This document shows, one piece after another, positions 12,535 through 23,303 of a stretch of DNA of 64,000 nt. Positions within the stretch are counted from its first letter, which is position 1. Every line of letters begins with the position of its first letter. Origin of the DNA: Rhyacophila brunnea (lineage: Eukaryota > Arthropoda > Insecta > Trichoptera > Rhyacophilidae); NCBI GenBank assembly GCA_022495005.1, contig JAGYXB010000610.1, positions 1 to 64,000 of the forward strand, read 5' to 3'. The notes beneath the pieces were generated by a model. It did not search any database. It saw only the letters and a program-made list of their open reading frames with translations, and was not told the origin of the DNA. Made by a program: the position numbers and the translations under genes.

Positions 12535-12860
12535 AACATAAAAATATCACACGAAGTCACTCAGATATTTGCTAACAGGACAAGGAGCAGTGCGACGGTA
12601 TCTAAAAAGATTTAAATTGAGGGACGATGACTGTTGTCCATGTGACGGCTACACATCTCATTGTGTGGCATGTCATCAACGACTGCCCTATACTAGAAAA
12701 GGGGCGATGGACTCTCAGAACTATACGTAGACAGCATAACAATGAAATCGACCTCCAAAAACGTTACGAAATACTAAACAACAAAACAACACAAGAACAC
12801 TACACAAAATATTTGATTCTGGCCATAAAGAAAATTAAAGATATAAATGGAGGAACATAA
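12535..12860 (+). pseudogene. Non-LTR retrotransposon ORF2 C-terminal fragment
   Basis: One frame reads LLTGQGAVRRYLKRFK (from 12569) followed by CCPCDGYTSH. It then shifts by one base into WHVINDCPILEKGRW and ends at TAA, 12858-12860. This order (a TGHGxFxxYLxRF-like motif, a C-P-C cluster, then a VxHVxxxCP motif) is characteristic of the region after the reverse transcriptase and RNase H of jockey/R1/I-like LINEs. The fragment is 5'-truncated and frameshifted near 12655, so it is a dead copy. A poly-C run (about 12460-12472) lies between it and the SINE upstream. Clade assignment is not possible from this fragment. Confidence 0.65.
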
Positions 12861-13175
12861 TTAACTGTACATCAATGTAACTAACCCTCCGAACCACCTT
12901 GTACGAAAAAGCAAGATCATGGTTAAAAAATCATCTGCAAAGCTCCTAGACGCATTTTGTTACACGCGTTAAATGAGAACGTAAACTAAAGCCATCTTTA
13001 AGTTGCATTATCTTGAAAAGTAGATCGACGACACCAATGTTTTTACAATTCTTTTACGAATCTCTTGAAAATACAATATTTAGCATATACTTAATCCATA
13101 TCTATTGAAAATGTCTATATACCTAAGCTAAGCGGGCTAAACCAATTCTAATATAAGGTAAGTAATAATAATGTC

Positions 13176-13371
13176 ATTGTTGTTTTTATTTAATAAAACG
13201 CAATTTTTTGTAGTAGTACTTATTCCACTTTTAATCAATAGAATAGGACCGGTTTCGTCCGCCTCAGTGGGACATTTTCAAGATTGAGGCGGACGAAACC
13301 GGTCCTAATCTATTGATTAAAAGTGGAATAAGTACTAAAAAAATTGCGTTTTATTAAATAAAAACAACAAT
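13176..13371. repeat. Near-perfect 196-bp hairpin
   Basis: The left arm (13176-13267) and right arm (13286-13371) are inverted copies with about one substitution and a short indel. The loop is about 18 bp (GTGGGACATTTTCAAGAT). Arm landmarks are ATTGTTGTTTTTATTTAATA at the outer end and GGACCGGTTTCGTCCGCCTC at the inner end. Such a fold would form a long double-stranded stem if transcribed. It may be a MITE lacking visible target duplication, or a small-RNA hairpin; the sequence alone cannot separate these. Confidence 0.85.
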
Positions 13372-13509
13372 ACAATGCAGTTTCACCACGAATTGACAGT
13401 TAACAAAATAAAAGAAAATAATGTCATTCTACCAAGAATAGACAGTTGACAATATAAAAATAACATACTTAATGGCGTAATGCACACCCAAAAGATACAG
13501 TCTAACTTA

Positions 13510-13660
13510 AGATGTCGAAATCGGAGACCTAGTTTGAGTGAGAAAAATATATATTATTCTTATTAGAACGCCCTAGTGGAAGTGAGAAAGAACATGCGAC
13601 GTGTTGTTAAGTACGTAAGTAAGTAGTGTTAAGTTGACGTAAGTATGGTTCTGCATTACA
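13510..13660 (+). repeat. Dispersed repeat family D, copy 1
   Basis: About 150 bp is shared with 22745-22880 in the same orientation. Common blocks are TATTCTTATTA, AGAAAGAACA-GCGACGTGTTGTT (one base differs) and TCTGCATTAC. The type is unknown and no termini are visible. Confidence 0.55.
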
Positions 13661-14355
13661 CAAATAATCGTAGTTCATAGTGCATGAATTTAATGCAATA
13701 TAATTATTAAAATTAACACTACACGATTCTTTGAGCGAAGGTGATGAATTAAAAAACAAAGCATTGTCTTTGGATGCAATCAATGTGCATGCATGTGATT
13801 TACTTCTGAACTGTCTTTAGTGACACGGTTCAACATTTACACTAATATTTACATAGTCAATCACACCAAGTACTTCCCGTATTTACTTGAAATTAATATA
13901 TTTAGCTAGGTGGCACAACTGATATAATAAACTTGGCTTCTGAACAGTCTGAACACTTTGAGCAGGGAGTCCCCATCTCACAATCCATGCCAACGTTATC
14001 CCTACACAGTCTTCAGTTGTGTCACTTCACACAGTGGTTCTCTCTATTAACAAGCTCTTAGACGACCCTTACATAGAGAATCTATGCGACCTAAACTTAA
14101 TCTAACAGGATTGCTTTTCTGTTCTCGCACACAGGTCACAGATGCCATATTTAATCCACAGAAGGAAATTCATTATTGACTTATGAATCAGATACATAAA
14201 CTGGCACAACTTTACTGATCAAAATGTCATCACTTATCAGACAATGAAGCAGTAATTTTCCAAAGGCGGAATTATTGGACGCATTTTTTGTCAATTAGAG
14301 ATAATAAAACTATGCATATTTATTCAGTATTGAAAGGGTGTGCCTCGGCCTCTTA

Positions 14356-14918
14356 GGCCCGTTTCAGACGGGACACCGGTGTCGCGCTCGATATAATATT
14401 AGAGGCCTTTGTATTCGAATAAAGGGCCCTTTGTATTATGTTTATGAACGCCCCAGGGCTAATGAGACAACGCATAATTTCGCGTTATAAATTAAAATAT
14501 AAAACTGGCTGCGGTAATAAAAACAAGTGTATCGGCGGCTTGAGAATGTAGCGGCCGATGGAAAAGTGTACCGGACACGCATTGACTTATTAACTCTGGA
14601 GCGTTCATAAACATAATAAAAAGGCCCCTTTATTCGAATACAAAGGCCTTCTATCAGTGTTGCCATTTTTTTCTATGCTGATTTAGTACAAAGGCGTAAA
14701 AATTATAGTTTTTCTGAAAAATATATAGTACAGGAACATTTTTCATCTTGAATCCTTTAAAATTATAGTATTTTGGTATATTTGGCGTAAAATTATAGTA
14801 TTTTAAATTTTTAGCAGAATTAAAATAATAGTATTTGTACTATAATTATAGTACGGTTGGCATCACTGCCTCCTATATTAAATCGAGCGCGACACCGGTG
14901 TCCCGTCTGAAACGGACC
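14356..14918. mobile_element. Harbinger-like MITE with about 110-bp TIR
   Basis: The ends are GGCCCGTTTCAGACGGGACA and, reverse-complemented, GGTCCGTTTCAGACGGGACA. TTA lies on both sides (14353-14355 and 14919-14921), the 3-bp target size of PIF/Harbinger elements. Taking out the hAT insertion at 14655-14868 brings the right TIR into register. The TIRs then continue through ACACCGGTGTCGCGCTCGAT, GGCCTTTGTATTCGAATAAA and ATTATGTTTATGAACGC, about 110 bp in all. Without the insertion the element is about 340 bp. No protein is encoded; a transposase would have to be supplied in trans. Confidence 0.85.
14655..14868. mobile_element. Non-autonomous hAT element nested in the Harbinger-like MITE
   Basis: The ends are CAGTGTTGCCA and, reverse-complemented, CAGTGATGCCAACCGTACTA. 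The flanking 8-mers CCTTCTAT (14647-14654) and CCTCCTAT (14869-14876) match at seven positions, as expected for a hAT target duplication. The interior repeats AATTATAGTATTTT-like units. It belongs with the element at 55581-56061, whose right end carries the same TATAATTATTATAGTACGGT-type tail. It must be younger than the surrounding MITE. Confidence 0.85.
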
Positions 14919-14921
14919 TTA

Positions 14922-15961
14922 TACGAAATAGTGGGCGTCGTCAACTCTTACAAAAAGCGACAAGCATCTCGAGTCGATGGCCATTTACCGGTACCGGTAA
15001 AAATCTTTGTGTTCAATAAAAAATGTTGAATCAATGCCACATAAGTTCGGTACTGGTTTGGCAAACGGTTATAACTGCTGTTTCCACATTTTTAAAGGAG
15101 AGCAAAAACATCGTTTTGAAATCAGTCCGACAAGTTAGTTTATAAGATATTTTAAGGTATTTTATATCAAATTAAGCGGAATTAGCATCCCATTACAAAA
15201 CTTTATTCATTTCTTTTAAAATAAATTACATTTTATTGTTATCTTGCGTTTTAAGCTGATATTCCTTTTTGCCATATCAACCTTTTTTCACATTTGGTCA
15301 GATGCAGATATCTTTTAACATTACTTTGTGACCAATAAAGCTGCAGCTCTAAAATTTTGCCACATCAAATAATGTACCATTTGGAACATATTATGGAAGA
15401 AAACTTAAAAAGTGAAAAAAAAAACTAGTTATAACCGTCTACCATCACAGTGCCGAGTTAATTCAATTCTATGTTGCATTGCAACAATCTAGGACATCAC
15501 ATTGTAAGCGTGAAGACTTGTCTCATTCGTATTAGTATTTGGTAAATTAATAATGTATTATGTCACGGTTATTATTATCTAATTTTGTTTGTATTCTTGT
15601 GCTTCCGTTGCCCATGGGATCTAGTAATTTAAAGTCAGTAAATTCAATCAAAACATACTGTAATTAGTAGTAGTCTCAGTCTTGCGTGACTACTCCTGAG
15701 AGACTCCCAAAGATAAAAAAAAAACTGAAGCTGCCTTCCTCCACAAGTTAAGTGCTTCGCTCTATGAAGAAATTCAAAGACCGATGTTTTCAAAAGTATG
15801 TCTGTGTTGTTAAATCAATGCTGTTTAAGGCATTTTAACTACATAGGTATATTGTCTAAGTGTCTCCGCACACATTACCACATTACACTGCGATACATCG
15901 CAACGTATTGCCGTTGAACTAAAATCAGTCGTTTTCATCGCACACTTACCCGTATATTGAG
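14922..15961. other. No recognisable feature
   Basis: AT-rich sequence with no ORF of interest, no TIR pair and no partner repeat noticed in the window. Confidence 0.35.
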
Positions 15962-16516
15962 TTGGGTATCGGGAATTTCCCGAAGGAATTCTCGAGAAAT
16001 TTTCGAGATTTTCCATCCCGAATCTCGAGAATTGAAATTTTTAACATTTCGGAAAATCCCGGATTTCGAGATTCTTTTTCGGGATTCAGATTAATTGAAA
16101 AAACGATTTTCTATATGAAAAAAGTGGACAGAAAACACAAAACGTTCAAAGACTGATCGGGGCATTTAACACAATTAAGCCAACGTCGGCTCAAAATGAG
16201 CGCAAATTTTGCAACATCCGGGAATTTTGTCTCAAAAGCGTACGCGATTGACAGACGCAGCCATTGTAGTCTGTATTTTTTGAAATTTTATTTTAATAAG
16301 TAATGTTTTTAATTATTTTTGTTTTCCTATTTCTATTTTGTTTGTCTTCTTACATAAACAAAAAATATATTTTTTTTGGAATTTGTCAGTTTTTACACTG
16401 ATTTTCGAGAATTCTCGAGATTTTTTTTTGGAAATCCCGAATCTCGAGAATTCAAAATTTCATAATTTCGGGAATTTCCGAATCTCGAGATTGAGATTTT
16501 CTCGGGAAATACCCAA
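15962..16516. mobile_element. TIR element rich in TCTCGAGA motifs
   Basis: The left end TTGGGTATCGGGAATTTCCC and the reverse complement of the right end, TTGGGTATTTCCCGAGAAAA, form an imperfect TIR. Both subterminal regions hold many copies of a TCTCGAGAATT palindrome with CCCGAA and TTTCGGGA blocks. The middle is AT-rich and non-coding. Clustered subterminal motifs suggest transposase-binding sites, as in hAT-type elements. A target duplication could not be read. Confidence 0.7.
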
Positions 16517-17608
16517 ATCTACCTGCATATCCCCGCACACATGACAGTACGCATGATGTACCTATGTGGGAAGATTATTGTGGATTGACAACGACTGGTG
16601 GTTCAACCAACCACCAGCAATTGCGACATGTCGCATCGATTAGTAGTCCCAGTCGGCGAAGACAATTAATAAATGGCATGTGTTTTGTAAATGTAGAACG
16701 ATGACATGATATGATTGGATAGGCCATAGGTACGTCCGAGGCAGCTTATGAGAACGGCGTTCTATATTATATTTATGGGATTTGAATTATCATTATGTTG
16801 GTATGTTATTTTAAAAGCGAATCGTTTATTGGTTTATTTCATTACATAGTTAATACTCGAAAATCTTACCAAAGTATGAAAAAATAACAATCGAATTTAG
16901 TTGATAATCTGGCATGTCAGTGTTTACATAAACCATGACTGAAATGCCATTCAGATCTCACGGAAAAATAAATGGATACAAAAAACATAGAAGATTTATG
17001 CTTTTAATAATAATAGATAGCATTACTGCTACACGATGTTCAAAGAGGAAAACGGCAATTTATTTGACTTGTTGCAATTATTTGTTTGACCTCAGTTTGC
17101 TTTTATTTGACAAACAATGGACAATGTAAATTGTGTTCCTGTATTGCAATAAATTAATTAAAAACACGAAATGTCTATTACTCTATTATATCTGTTTACT
17201 AATAGTTTTTTTTTTATTTAAAAACAACTATAACACTGTTATTATTTATTAATTCATCGGTTTACCGCATTATATCACAAGAGGATGTTTTCTTTCATCA
17301 TATTCATAACCTACTTGTATTGATGTCAAAAAAGTATTGTTACATACTACGATATTGATTATTTCTTTCAGATACGAGATCAGTATCGATACTTTGTTGT
17401 CAATATTGGATCATTATGATTCCTTTTCGCATTGTTGGAATTTTTAAATGACCATTGACGATTATCAGGTTGCCAGAGTTTGGCTGCAAAAGCAGCACAT
17501 ATGTATGAAGAATAAAGTGTGTTTTTTTCTAATATTCTTTGTTAGTTTTTCGCCAATATAATATACTTATATCCATATCATAAAAAATAATATATCGATC
17601 AATAAATG
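16517..17608. other. No recognisable feature
   Basis: AT-rich sequence. A local palindrome GGTGGTTCAACCAACCACC occurs at about 16599-16617. The short plus-strand ORF at 16935 has no recognisable product. Confidence 0.35.
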
Positions 17609-17988
17609 CCCGGACTTTGAACCGTTTTTTTTTTCGTTTCGGTTTTCGTTCCGGTTCAAGTAAATATATATATCTATCGGTTCGGTTCCAGCTTTCGTTC
17701 CGAAAAAAACAATGGTTTTTCCGGTTTTCGGTTTAGGTATAAGTGGATATAAGTGACCTAAGAGTCAAAGACAGGTGTCTTGTGTGAAGCGGGTCTAAGA
17801 GTCTAAGGGCCAAGACCCAAGACGTAAGACGTGTTGCACCAAATTCAATTATTGAATGACAACTGAAGCTGAAGTGCGGAGTAAGATCGTGTTAACGCGC
17901 GTGTTTAAACATGTACCGAATTGAAAAAAATCGTTTTTTTTTCTCGGTTCGGTTTTGGTTTTCGGTTCAGTTCCGGTTCGAAGCTCTG
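17609..17988. mobile_element. hAT-like element with CGGTTC repeats
   Basis: The right end, reverse-complemented, is CAGAGCTTCGAACCGGAACT, a common hAT-type terminus in insects. The left end CCGGACTTTGAACCG is a diverged counterpart. Both subterminal regions consist of reiterated CGGTTC and CGGTTTTCG units. Flanking 8-mers ATAAATGC and ATGAATAC agree at six positions, a tentative target duplication. The interior contains GTTAACGCGCGTGTTT (17891-17906), also found at the centre of the large palindrome at 49484-50872. Confidence 0.65.
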
Positions 17989-18377
17989 ATGAATACAAAG
18001 TTTTGAGGTAAATAATTTTATATTTTGAGTCGATATGTTAAAAATATTCAACCCAGCAGAGTATGGTCAATAACACTTATTTTTTAAATGTAATGCAAAT
18101 AAATATGTACTTATAGTATACTGTTAAATATCCAATGTTATTTTTAAGACTTGTATCTAGTTATGTAATATTTTGATTCCCAAATTTCGATAAATAGCCA
18201 CCCAGCATGAGTACCTATATAAATTTAGTGGGTATTGTAATATGATAATTGTTTTTAAAGGGTACCTATAGATATTGCCTACTTGCAAATATCAAAACTT
18301 TTATTCAATACGATACCCATACCAAATACTTATCGAATTATCCATACCTTTTATTTCGATATCATGACATTCACAAT

Positions 18378-19143
18378 TAGGGATTCCAATCACGGGATCC
18401 CGAATCCCGGGATCCCGAGCTATTTTCGATACCTATGATTCCCGGAATTGATAAACATAATCCCGGGATTTCGGGATTGATTTTTTTATCAATTTTTATG
18501 GAAAATAAAATAAAAGCGAAAATAAAACAGAAAAAATACTTTTATTAAAAAATAACTACATTAGAAATAAACTGAGTTGAATGAAGTTTGATTTATACCC
18601 ATGTGTAGGTTGCCGATTCATTTTATTTTTTCACATGAATTATTAAAAATGAGAAATATTGGGGAAAAAACAAAGCTTCGCACATTTAACAAAGTAATTC
18701 TACCATGATATCATCCGTTTTACGGCAGTTTCGTATTTGGCTGACTAATAGATTTATGATGCGGAAAGGCCATAAGTACGCCATGATTATTTGCTTTACT
18801 ATTTGAAATCTCGCTAATCCATTCATTATGTCTTTACTATCAGAAACAGCAATCTCATATTAAATTCACATTATTATTTATATTACAATATTATTTACTC
18901 CATTAAACTTGTGTATTTCCAAGATTGAACGTATACAATATTCACAATAAATGTCTTAAATAGTATAAATTATACTAGATTTATTTTTGACCGATTTTAT
19001 CAATGTTATTTGTAAATATAAAAATTTTATATTAACAATGGAAAAAAATGCCAATCCCGGGACCAGTCCCGGGATCCCGGGATTGTCAAATTGTAATCCC
19101 GAAATCCCGGGATCAGAATTTTGGCTCGGGATTGGATTCCCTA
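18378..19143. mobile_element. Non-autonomous hAT element, TAGGGATTCC family, copy 1
   Basis: The ends are TAGGGATTCCAATCACGGGA and, reverse-complemented, TAGGGAATCCAATCCCGAGC. A perfect 8-bp target duplication TTCACAAT flanks the element (18370-18377 and 19144-19151). Subterminal regions repeat CCCGGGAT and ATCCCGGGA, probable transposase-binding motifs. About 550 bp of AT-rich non-coding interior lies between them. A related copy at 58076-58796 has the ends in opposite orientation. The TAGGGA terminus recalls Ac-like hAT elements. Confidence 0.92.
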
Positions 19144-19487
19144 TTCACAATATCATAATATGCACATTAGTCATATGATTAAGTCACTCTATAATATACC
19201 TATTATGATTAATTACCGTTCAGTGGGGAATACCTGATACAAACTATTATTACCTATCTATTTAACATTAAATTGACATTGACTAGTAAAAGTTAATTTA
19301 ACGACTAGAATTTTCTAAACATAATACAATGCAATAAGGTAGGTGCCAAGAATAGTTCAAATTGTTCTATTAATACATCCGTAAGTAAGTAACCAGTCCT
19401 CGTCAAATACTACTGATCTATATTCGGAACTAATATTATAATTTGTTTGAGCCTCAGAGTAATAATATAAATATCTAAGATAAATAT

Positions 19488-19530
19488 AACCACGAAGCGA
19501 CCCTGTGCGAAGCCGGGTACTTCAGCTAGT
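19488..19530 (-). repeat. Fragment resembling an RTE-type 3' tail
   Basis: Read on the minus strand, ACTAGCTGAAGTACCCGGCT is followed by TCGCACAGGGTCGCTTCGTG. This resembles a short motif widespread near the 3' ends of RTE-type LINEs and derived repeats in arthropods. Only about 43 bp is recognisable here, so the assignment rests on memory of the motif. Confidence 0.3.
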
Positions 19531-19884
19531 ACTTTATAAAGAAAACGTTGTTTTTTTAGATTTTATTTCATACCCATTTAAATGTCTATCATATCACGTA
19601 TCACAAAAAATTACATATTATTTATCTTTTCGTGGTTGGCTGGCTTGTGGTTTAGTGCTTATCAAAAAAATCAAATGCTTACCACAGTAAATGGGCATTA
19701 TAAAATGTAGTCATTCAATTTAGTTATGCAGCTCTGCGCTGTTGCATATCAATTTGCGCCAAATTTGTAGATGGAGAAAGTACGTGTTCGTCATATTAAT
19801 GACGGCATATAAACGCAAGTAGGTACTGATCAATTTAATATCATTTAAAAGGCTTACTAAGCACATCTTTACGCATCACTGTAT

Positions 19885-20172
19885 AAACCACAGAACAGAT
19901 AATAAATAGAATACCGATAGACTATATTCAATACGCCGCATCTTGATGCAGGGATTTGAATGTGAGTGTCCTACGAAAATGAATTACGCATTATGCACGT
20001 GGAATAGTGTGTAAATGCATAAACCGAGAGCGGTTTCCAGTATTCGACGTAAAACGTATTCTTGACACGTGTGTAAGTTTAACCCGGATTCTTCCTTACT
20101 CGAGTCGGTTACCTGCTATCGCCTTACCCGTTATTTATTTCAGTTCCCATTATTTCTGAGTTCCCTGGTATA
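19885..20172 (-). repeat. Dispersed repeat family C, copy 2 (MITE-free)
   Basis: This is the reverse-complement counterpart of 10145-10815 without the inserted MITE. The sequence CAGTTCCCATTATTTCTGAG at 20141-20160 contains the unoccupied target of the element at 10169-10550. A segment around 20090-20130 (TCTTCCTTACTCGAGTCGGT) has no counterpart in copy 1, so the copies also differ by a small indel. Confidence 0.75.
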
Positions 20173-20376
20173 CACATAAACGTATGTACAAACAGTGGGT
20201 ACCTATTTCAAGTCATTCACAAAAATATGCCAGATAGCGTTAGAAAATAAGGTAGTTGAAAAATGCTGAAACTAAGATTTCAAAAAAAAATAGATAGATG
20301 AAAAAATTATTGTTTTGCATAGAACAAATGAGTCACACAACTAAAATAAATGCTGATACTAAATTTAAGCATCATT

Positions 20377-20453
20377 GGGCCAAAGCACACTGGAAGCCCC
20401 TCGACGCTCGCGCGACCTACGCAACGCGCGCTGCTTCCAGTGTGCTTTAGCCC
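20377..20453. mobile_element. Very short GC-rich palindromic element
   Basis: GGGCCAAAGCACACTGGAAG at the left is matched inversely by CTTCCAGTGTGCTTTAGCCC at the right, with one mismatch near each end. The about 35-bp centre is rich in CGCG (CTCGCGCGACCTACGCAACG). The size and form suit a minimal MITE. Flanking ATT and TAA allow a short A/T target but prove nothing. Confidence 0.6.
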
Positions 20454-20754
20454 TAATATGTATTTTGTTAGATTAATTTTATTGACAAAATATAACGTAC
20501 TTACATATAAGCAAATCTGGTGTAATATTCTAGTTTTTATGATAATTTTTAAGCTGTTTGCGGTGTCTTAAACGCCAGATTTAATGCCATACGTGTGATG
20601 CGTATTTTGGATGCTGCTAGATCAGTGATAGAAAGGTGTTAGATCTGGGGCCTTATGTTTCACGTCATGTCGTCGGGTGACTTCATATCACTAGTTAGAA
20701 CATAGGGCTGTTGGCATGAAAATCGTTATATTTCCTACGCTGTATGTATTGCAT

Positions 20755-20991
20755 TCGACACCCACGGTGGCCACGCGGCTTAAGCGTTAGACTATAAAGC
20801 CGTGGGTCACAGGTTCGAATCCTGGGTCTGGCAAGTACACATATTGTTTTTCAATTTGTGTGTGTCAGGGTATGGACCTAATAGGTTGAGCAAGTGGCTG
20901 ACATCCATTTCTCGTAAAAAACAAAATCTGTCAATACAAACCTCCACTCTGTGGAGGCCCATATGATCCTACCAGGATCAGACATGGTCGG
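20755..20991 (+). mobile_element. tRNA-Ser-like SINE, copy 2, with 11-bp target duplication
   Basis: It is the same family as 12201-12433: box A region GGTGGCCACGCGGCTTAAGC, box B GGTTCGAATCC, then the shared body ending in AGACATGGTCGG. ATGTATTGCAT occurs directly before (20744-20754) and after (20992-21002), a perfect 11-bp duplication. That duplication fixes both ends of the element at about 237 bp and supports LINE-mediated target-primed insertion. There is no A-tail, so the 3' end is probably recognised by a partner LINE through the tail sequence. This is the best-preserved copy. Confidence 0.93.
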
Positions 20992-21002
20992 ATGTATTGC
21001 AT

Positions 21003-22261
21003 GGTCCTCACATCTTGAAGCGGGCCCCCAGGCCAGGATCTTGGGCGCCCCCCCTTTACCTATCGCTATGGTTAAAGGCAGTCTGAAACTCTCCAGTATT
21101 GTTTTTCAAATGGTGTTCGAGGTCAAATAAAATTCAGTGTTTGTTAACGACATCGAATTATGGAGTTGTCCAGTATTATTCAACACGTCACAACAACGAT
21201 ATATTTTAAAATGGTAAAAACTCCGAACCAAACTAGCGCCGCAGACTTTTTTTTGCTATTAGAGCAAATTTAAGATGTGTATTTATCTCATTTATCTGGT
21301 CGACCCGTCACGCCGGGCTCCTAGGCTAGAGCCCTGTCACCCCCCCCCCCCCATTGTGGGGGCCATGATATATTGCTTTTAATTAGTATAACACACGACA
21401 CGACTTTTACAGATAATCTCTCTATAGTGGACTATTGTCACTATTAATGTGTCTAAAATTAAGTATTATGTTGTATTTGTCTATTAAGAAAATAATATGT
21501 TTAATATGTACAGTTAAATACAAAAAAAAAATATGAAATTTGATGCATTCATATTAATTAAAGAGAGTTTTTTTCATCCCCCGTATAATTTGTATCGTGT
21601 GGCACGGGGTATTATTTTATCATTAGCGATATGTGCCATTGGCAATTTTAAAACTTTGTATTGCTGCCCCTCCGTGGGGGGAAAGTTTCCGTCCTCTGAT
21701 ATAACAGACACCAAACTTATGGACTCGCTATAGTTTCACATTCAACGGGTAGATAGTTTAATATTTGAATATTGAAATAATGGTGTCATTTGATTTTATT
21801 TGAGGATGACAAAAATCAGCTCCCATTCGAGCGAAACGAAGTGTTCAATTATCTGTGAAATTGTAAAGATAATTGAAATTGTCTATTTTATTAGTGAGGT
21901 CGGGAAGTAGATAAATATGCTTACTTTCAAACAATATTGTTATCGGTCGGTGTTTCTAGCACACGACACTGGGTTAAGAGTTCTACTTTACGTTTTATTG
22001 TCTTAAGTTATACACGCTACACACTGTACATCGGCAAACAGATTTGCGAAAGTACTTATGCTAGTTGCCATGCCGAGATATTCAGATTCAGTCAGACGAC
22101 TTGGCTACTTGCCGGTGTAATAATTATAGTATAGATTATGGAATAAAAGGTAGCCCATCACCCACATTTAAGAGGTCATAAAGCTTAAAATGTGGTATGA
22201 AATGTAATATTTTTTGTGTGTATACTATACATCGAACGCGATGCAGAACCATATGCTCAAA
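21003..22261. other. No gene; poly-C tracts
   Basis: Runs of C occur at about 21048-21054 and 21341-21353, the latter preceded by a GC-rich GGGCTCCTAGGCTAGAGCCC palindrome. Nothing coding or RNA-like was recognised; the ORFs at 21533 and 21937 have no known product. Confidence 0.4.
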
Positions 22262-22704
22262 TTACATTGGCAGATAGCGACTGGCCCGATCGTCTGCCAC
22301 GATTGCCAAAATCTATTATATATGGTTTTCCGGGATCGTGATCGATCGTGAGTAAATTGCAACCAATCCAATTTCCGTCTGCCACGATTCACGAAGATTC
22401 AAGAAAAGATTGCCGAAAACGTACGAAAATATCCGAAACTACCATCCGCTTGCGAGGTTAGGTTTGACGTAAAATTGCGAGGGAAAACTGTTCAGTGTAG
22501 CCACCAATCTAACGAAGAAATAGTTTTCGGTCAACCTATATTTTTAATAATAGCAACACTATGATTATTTTAAACCAATCAAAAGCAAGGACCAACGCGA
22601 TCGAATCGTTGCGTGTAATTGCTTGTAGTGTAAAGACGTTGGTTACGACGGTCGGCGTGGATCGTTGGATCTGGTGAGATCTGCCGGCACGTCTGCCAAT
22701 GTAA
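22262..22704 (-). mobile_element. Non-autonomous TIR element, family A copy 2
   Basis: The ends TTACATTGGCAGATAGCG and, reverse-complemented, TTACATTGGCAGACGTGC enclose sequence matching 635-1069 in reverse orientation. Here both terminal TTACATTGGCAGA motifs are intact, so this copy defines the element better than copy 1. No coding capacity. Confidence 0.78.
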
Positions 22705-22744
22705 TTAAGCCTTTACTTAGATAATAACCTAACTTTAATAGACC

Positions 22745-22880
22745 TATTTCGACAACCTAAGTTCAGTGAAAAAAACATATACTATTCTTATTAAAATGCC
22801 TAAGTAGAAGAGAGAAAGAACAAGCGACGTGTTGTTCCTGTTAGAACGGCTGCTTAAAAACGACAACTCTGCATTACGCT
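22745..22880 (+). repeat. Dispersed repeat family D, copy 2
   Basis: It matches 13510-13660 with scattered differences (AGAAAGAACAAGCGACGTGT here). No boundaries are visible. It begins only about 40 bp after the family A element. Confidence 0.55.
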
Positions 22881-23303
22881 CTTAACTTCCCGCCCGCTTC
22901 TCTGATTTTGGACAATCACAAAAATTCAAACGTATAACGTTACACGTATGCTTGAGAAAAGGCGTGTTTTCACATTACCTTTACTCCATTGTCGTGTACA
23001 TATATATAATAAGTTATGGGCTATTTAAAAAAAATGCTAATTTATCTGATCTACTGTGCCTAGGCATGAGTGTGTATTTTACTACAATAATTTAAATATT
23101 ATATAATATGTATATACCTACCTAATTATTGATATCCTTATCGCAGTTTCTTCGCATCAACTCCATAATGACTATTTAAAAAAATAATGCTGATGTAAAA
23201 ATAAATGGGAAACCTCGGTAACCAACTCGCGTATATAAAAATTGGTACCTATATAATCATAAAATGGTGTATGTGTTAGATACATTTAGGTATATTGTTA
23301 CTA

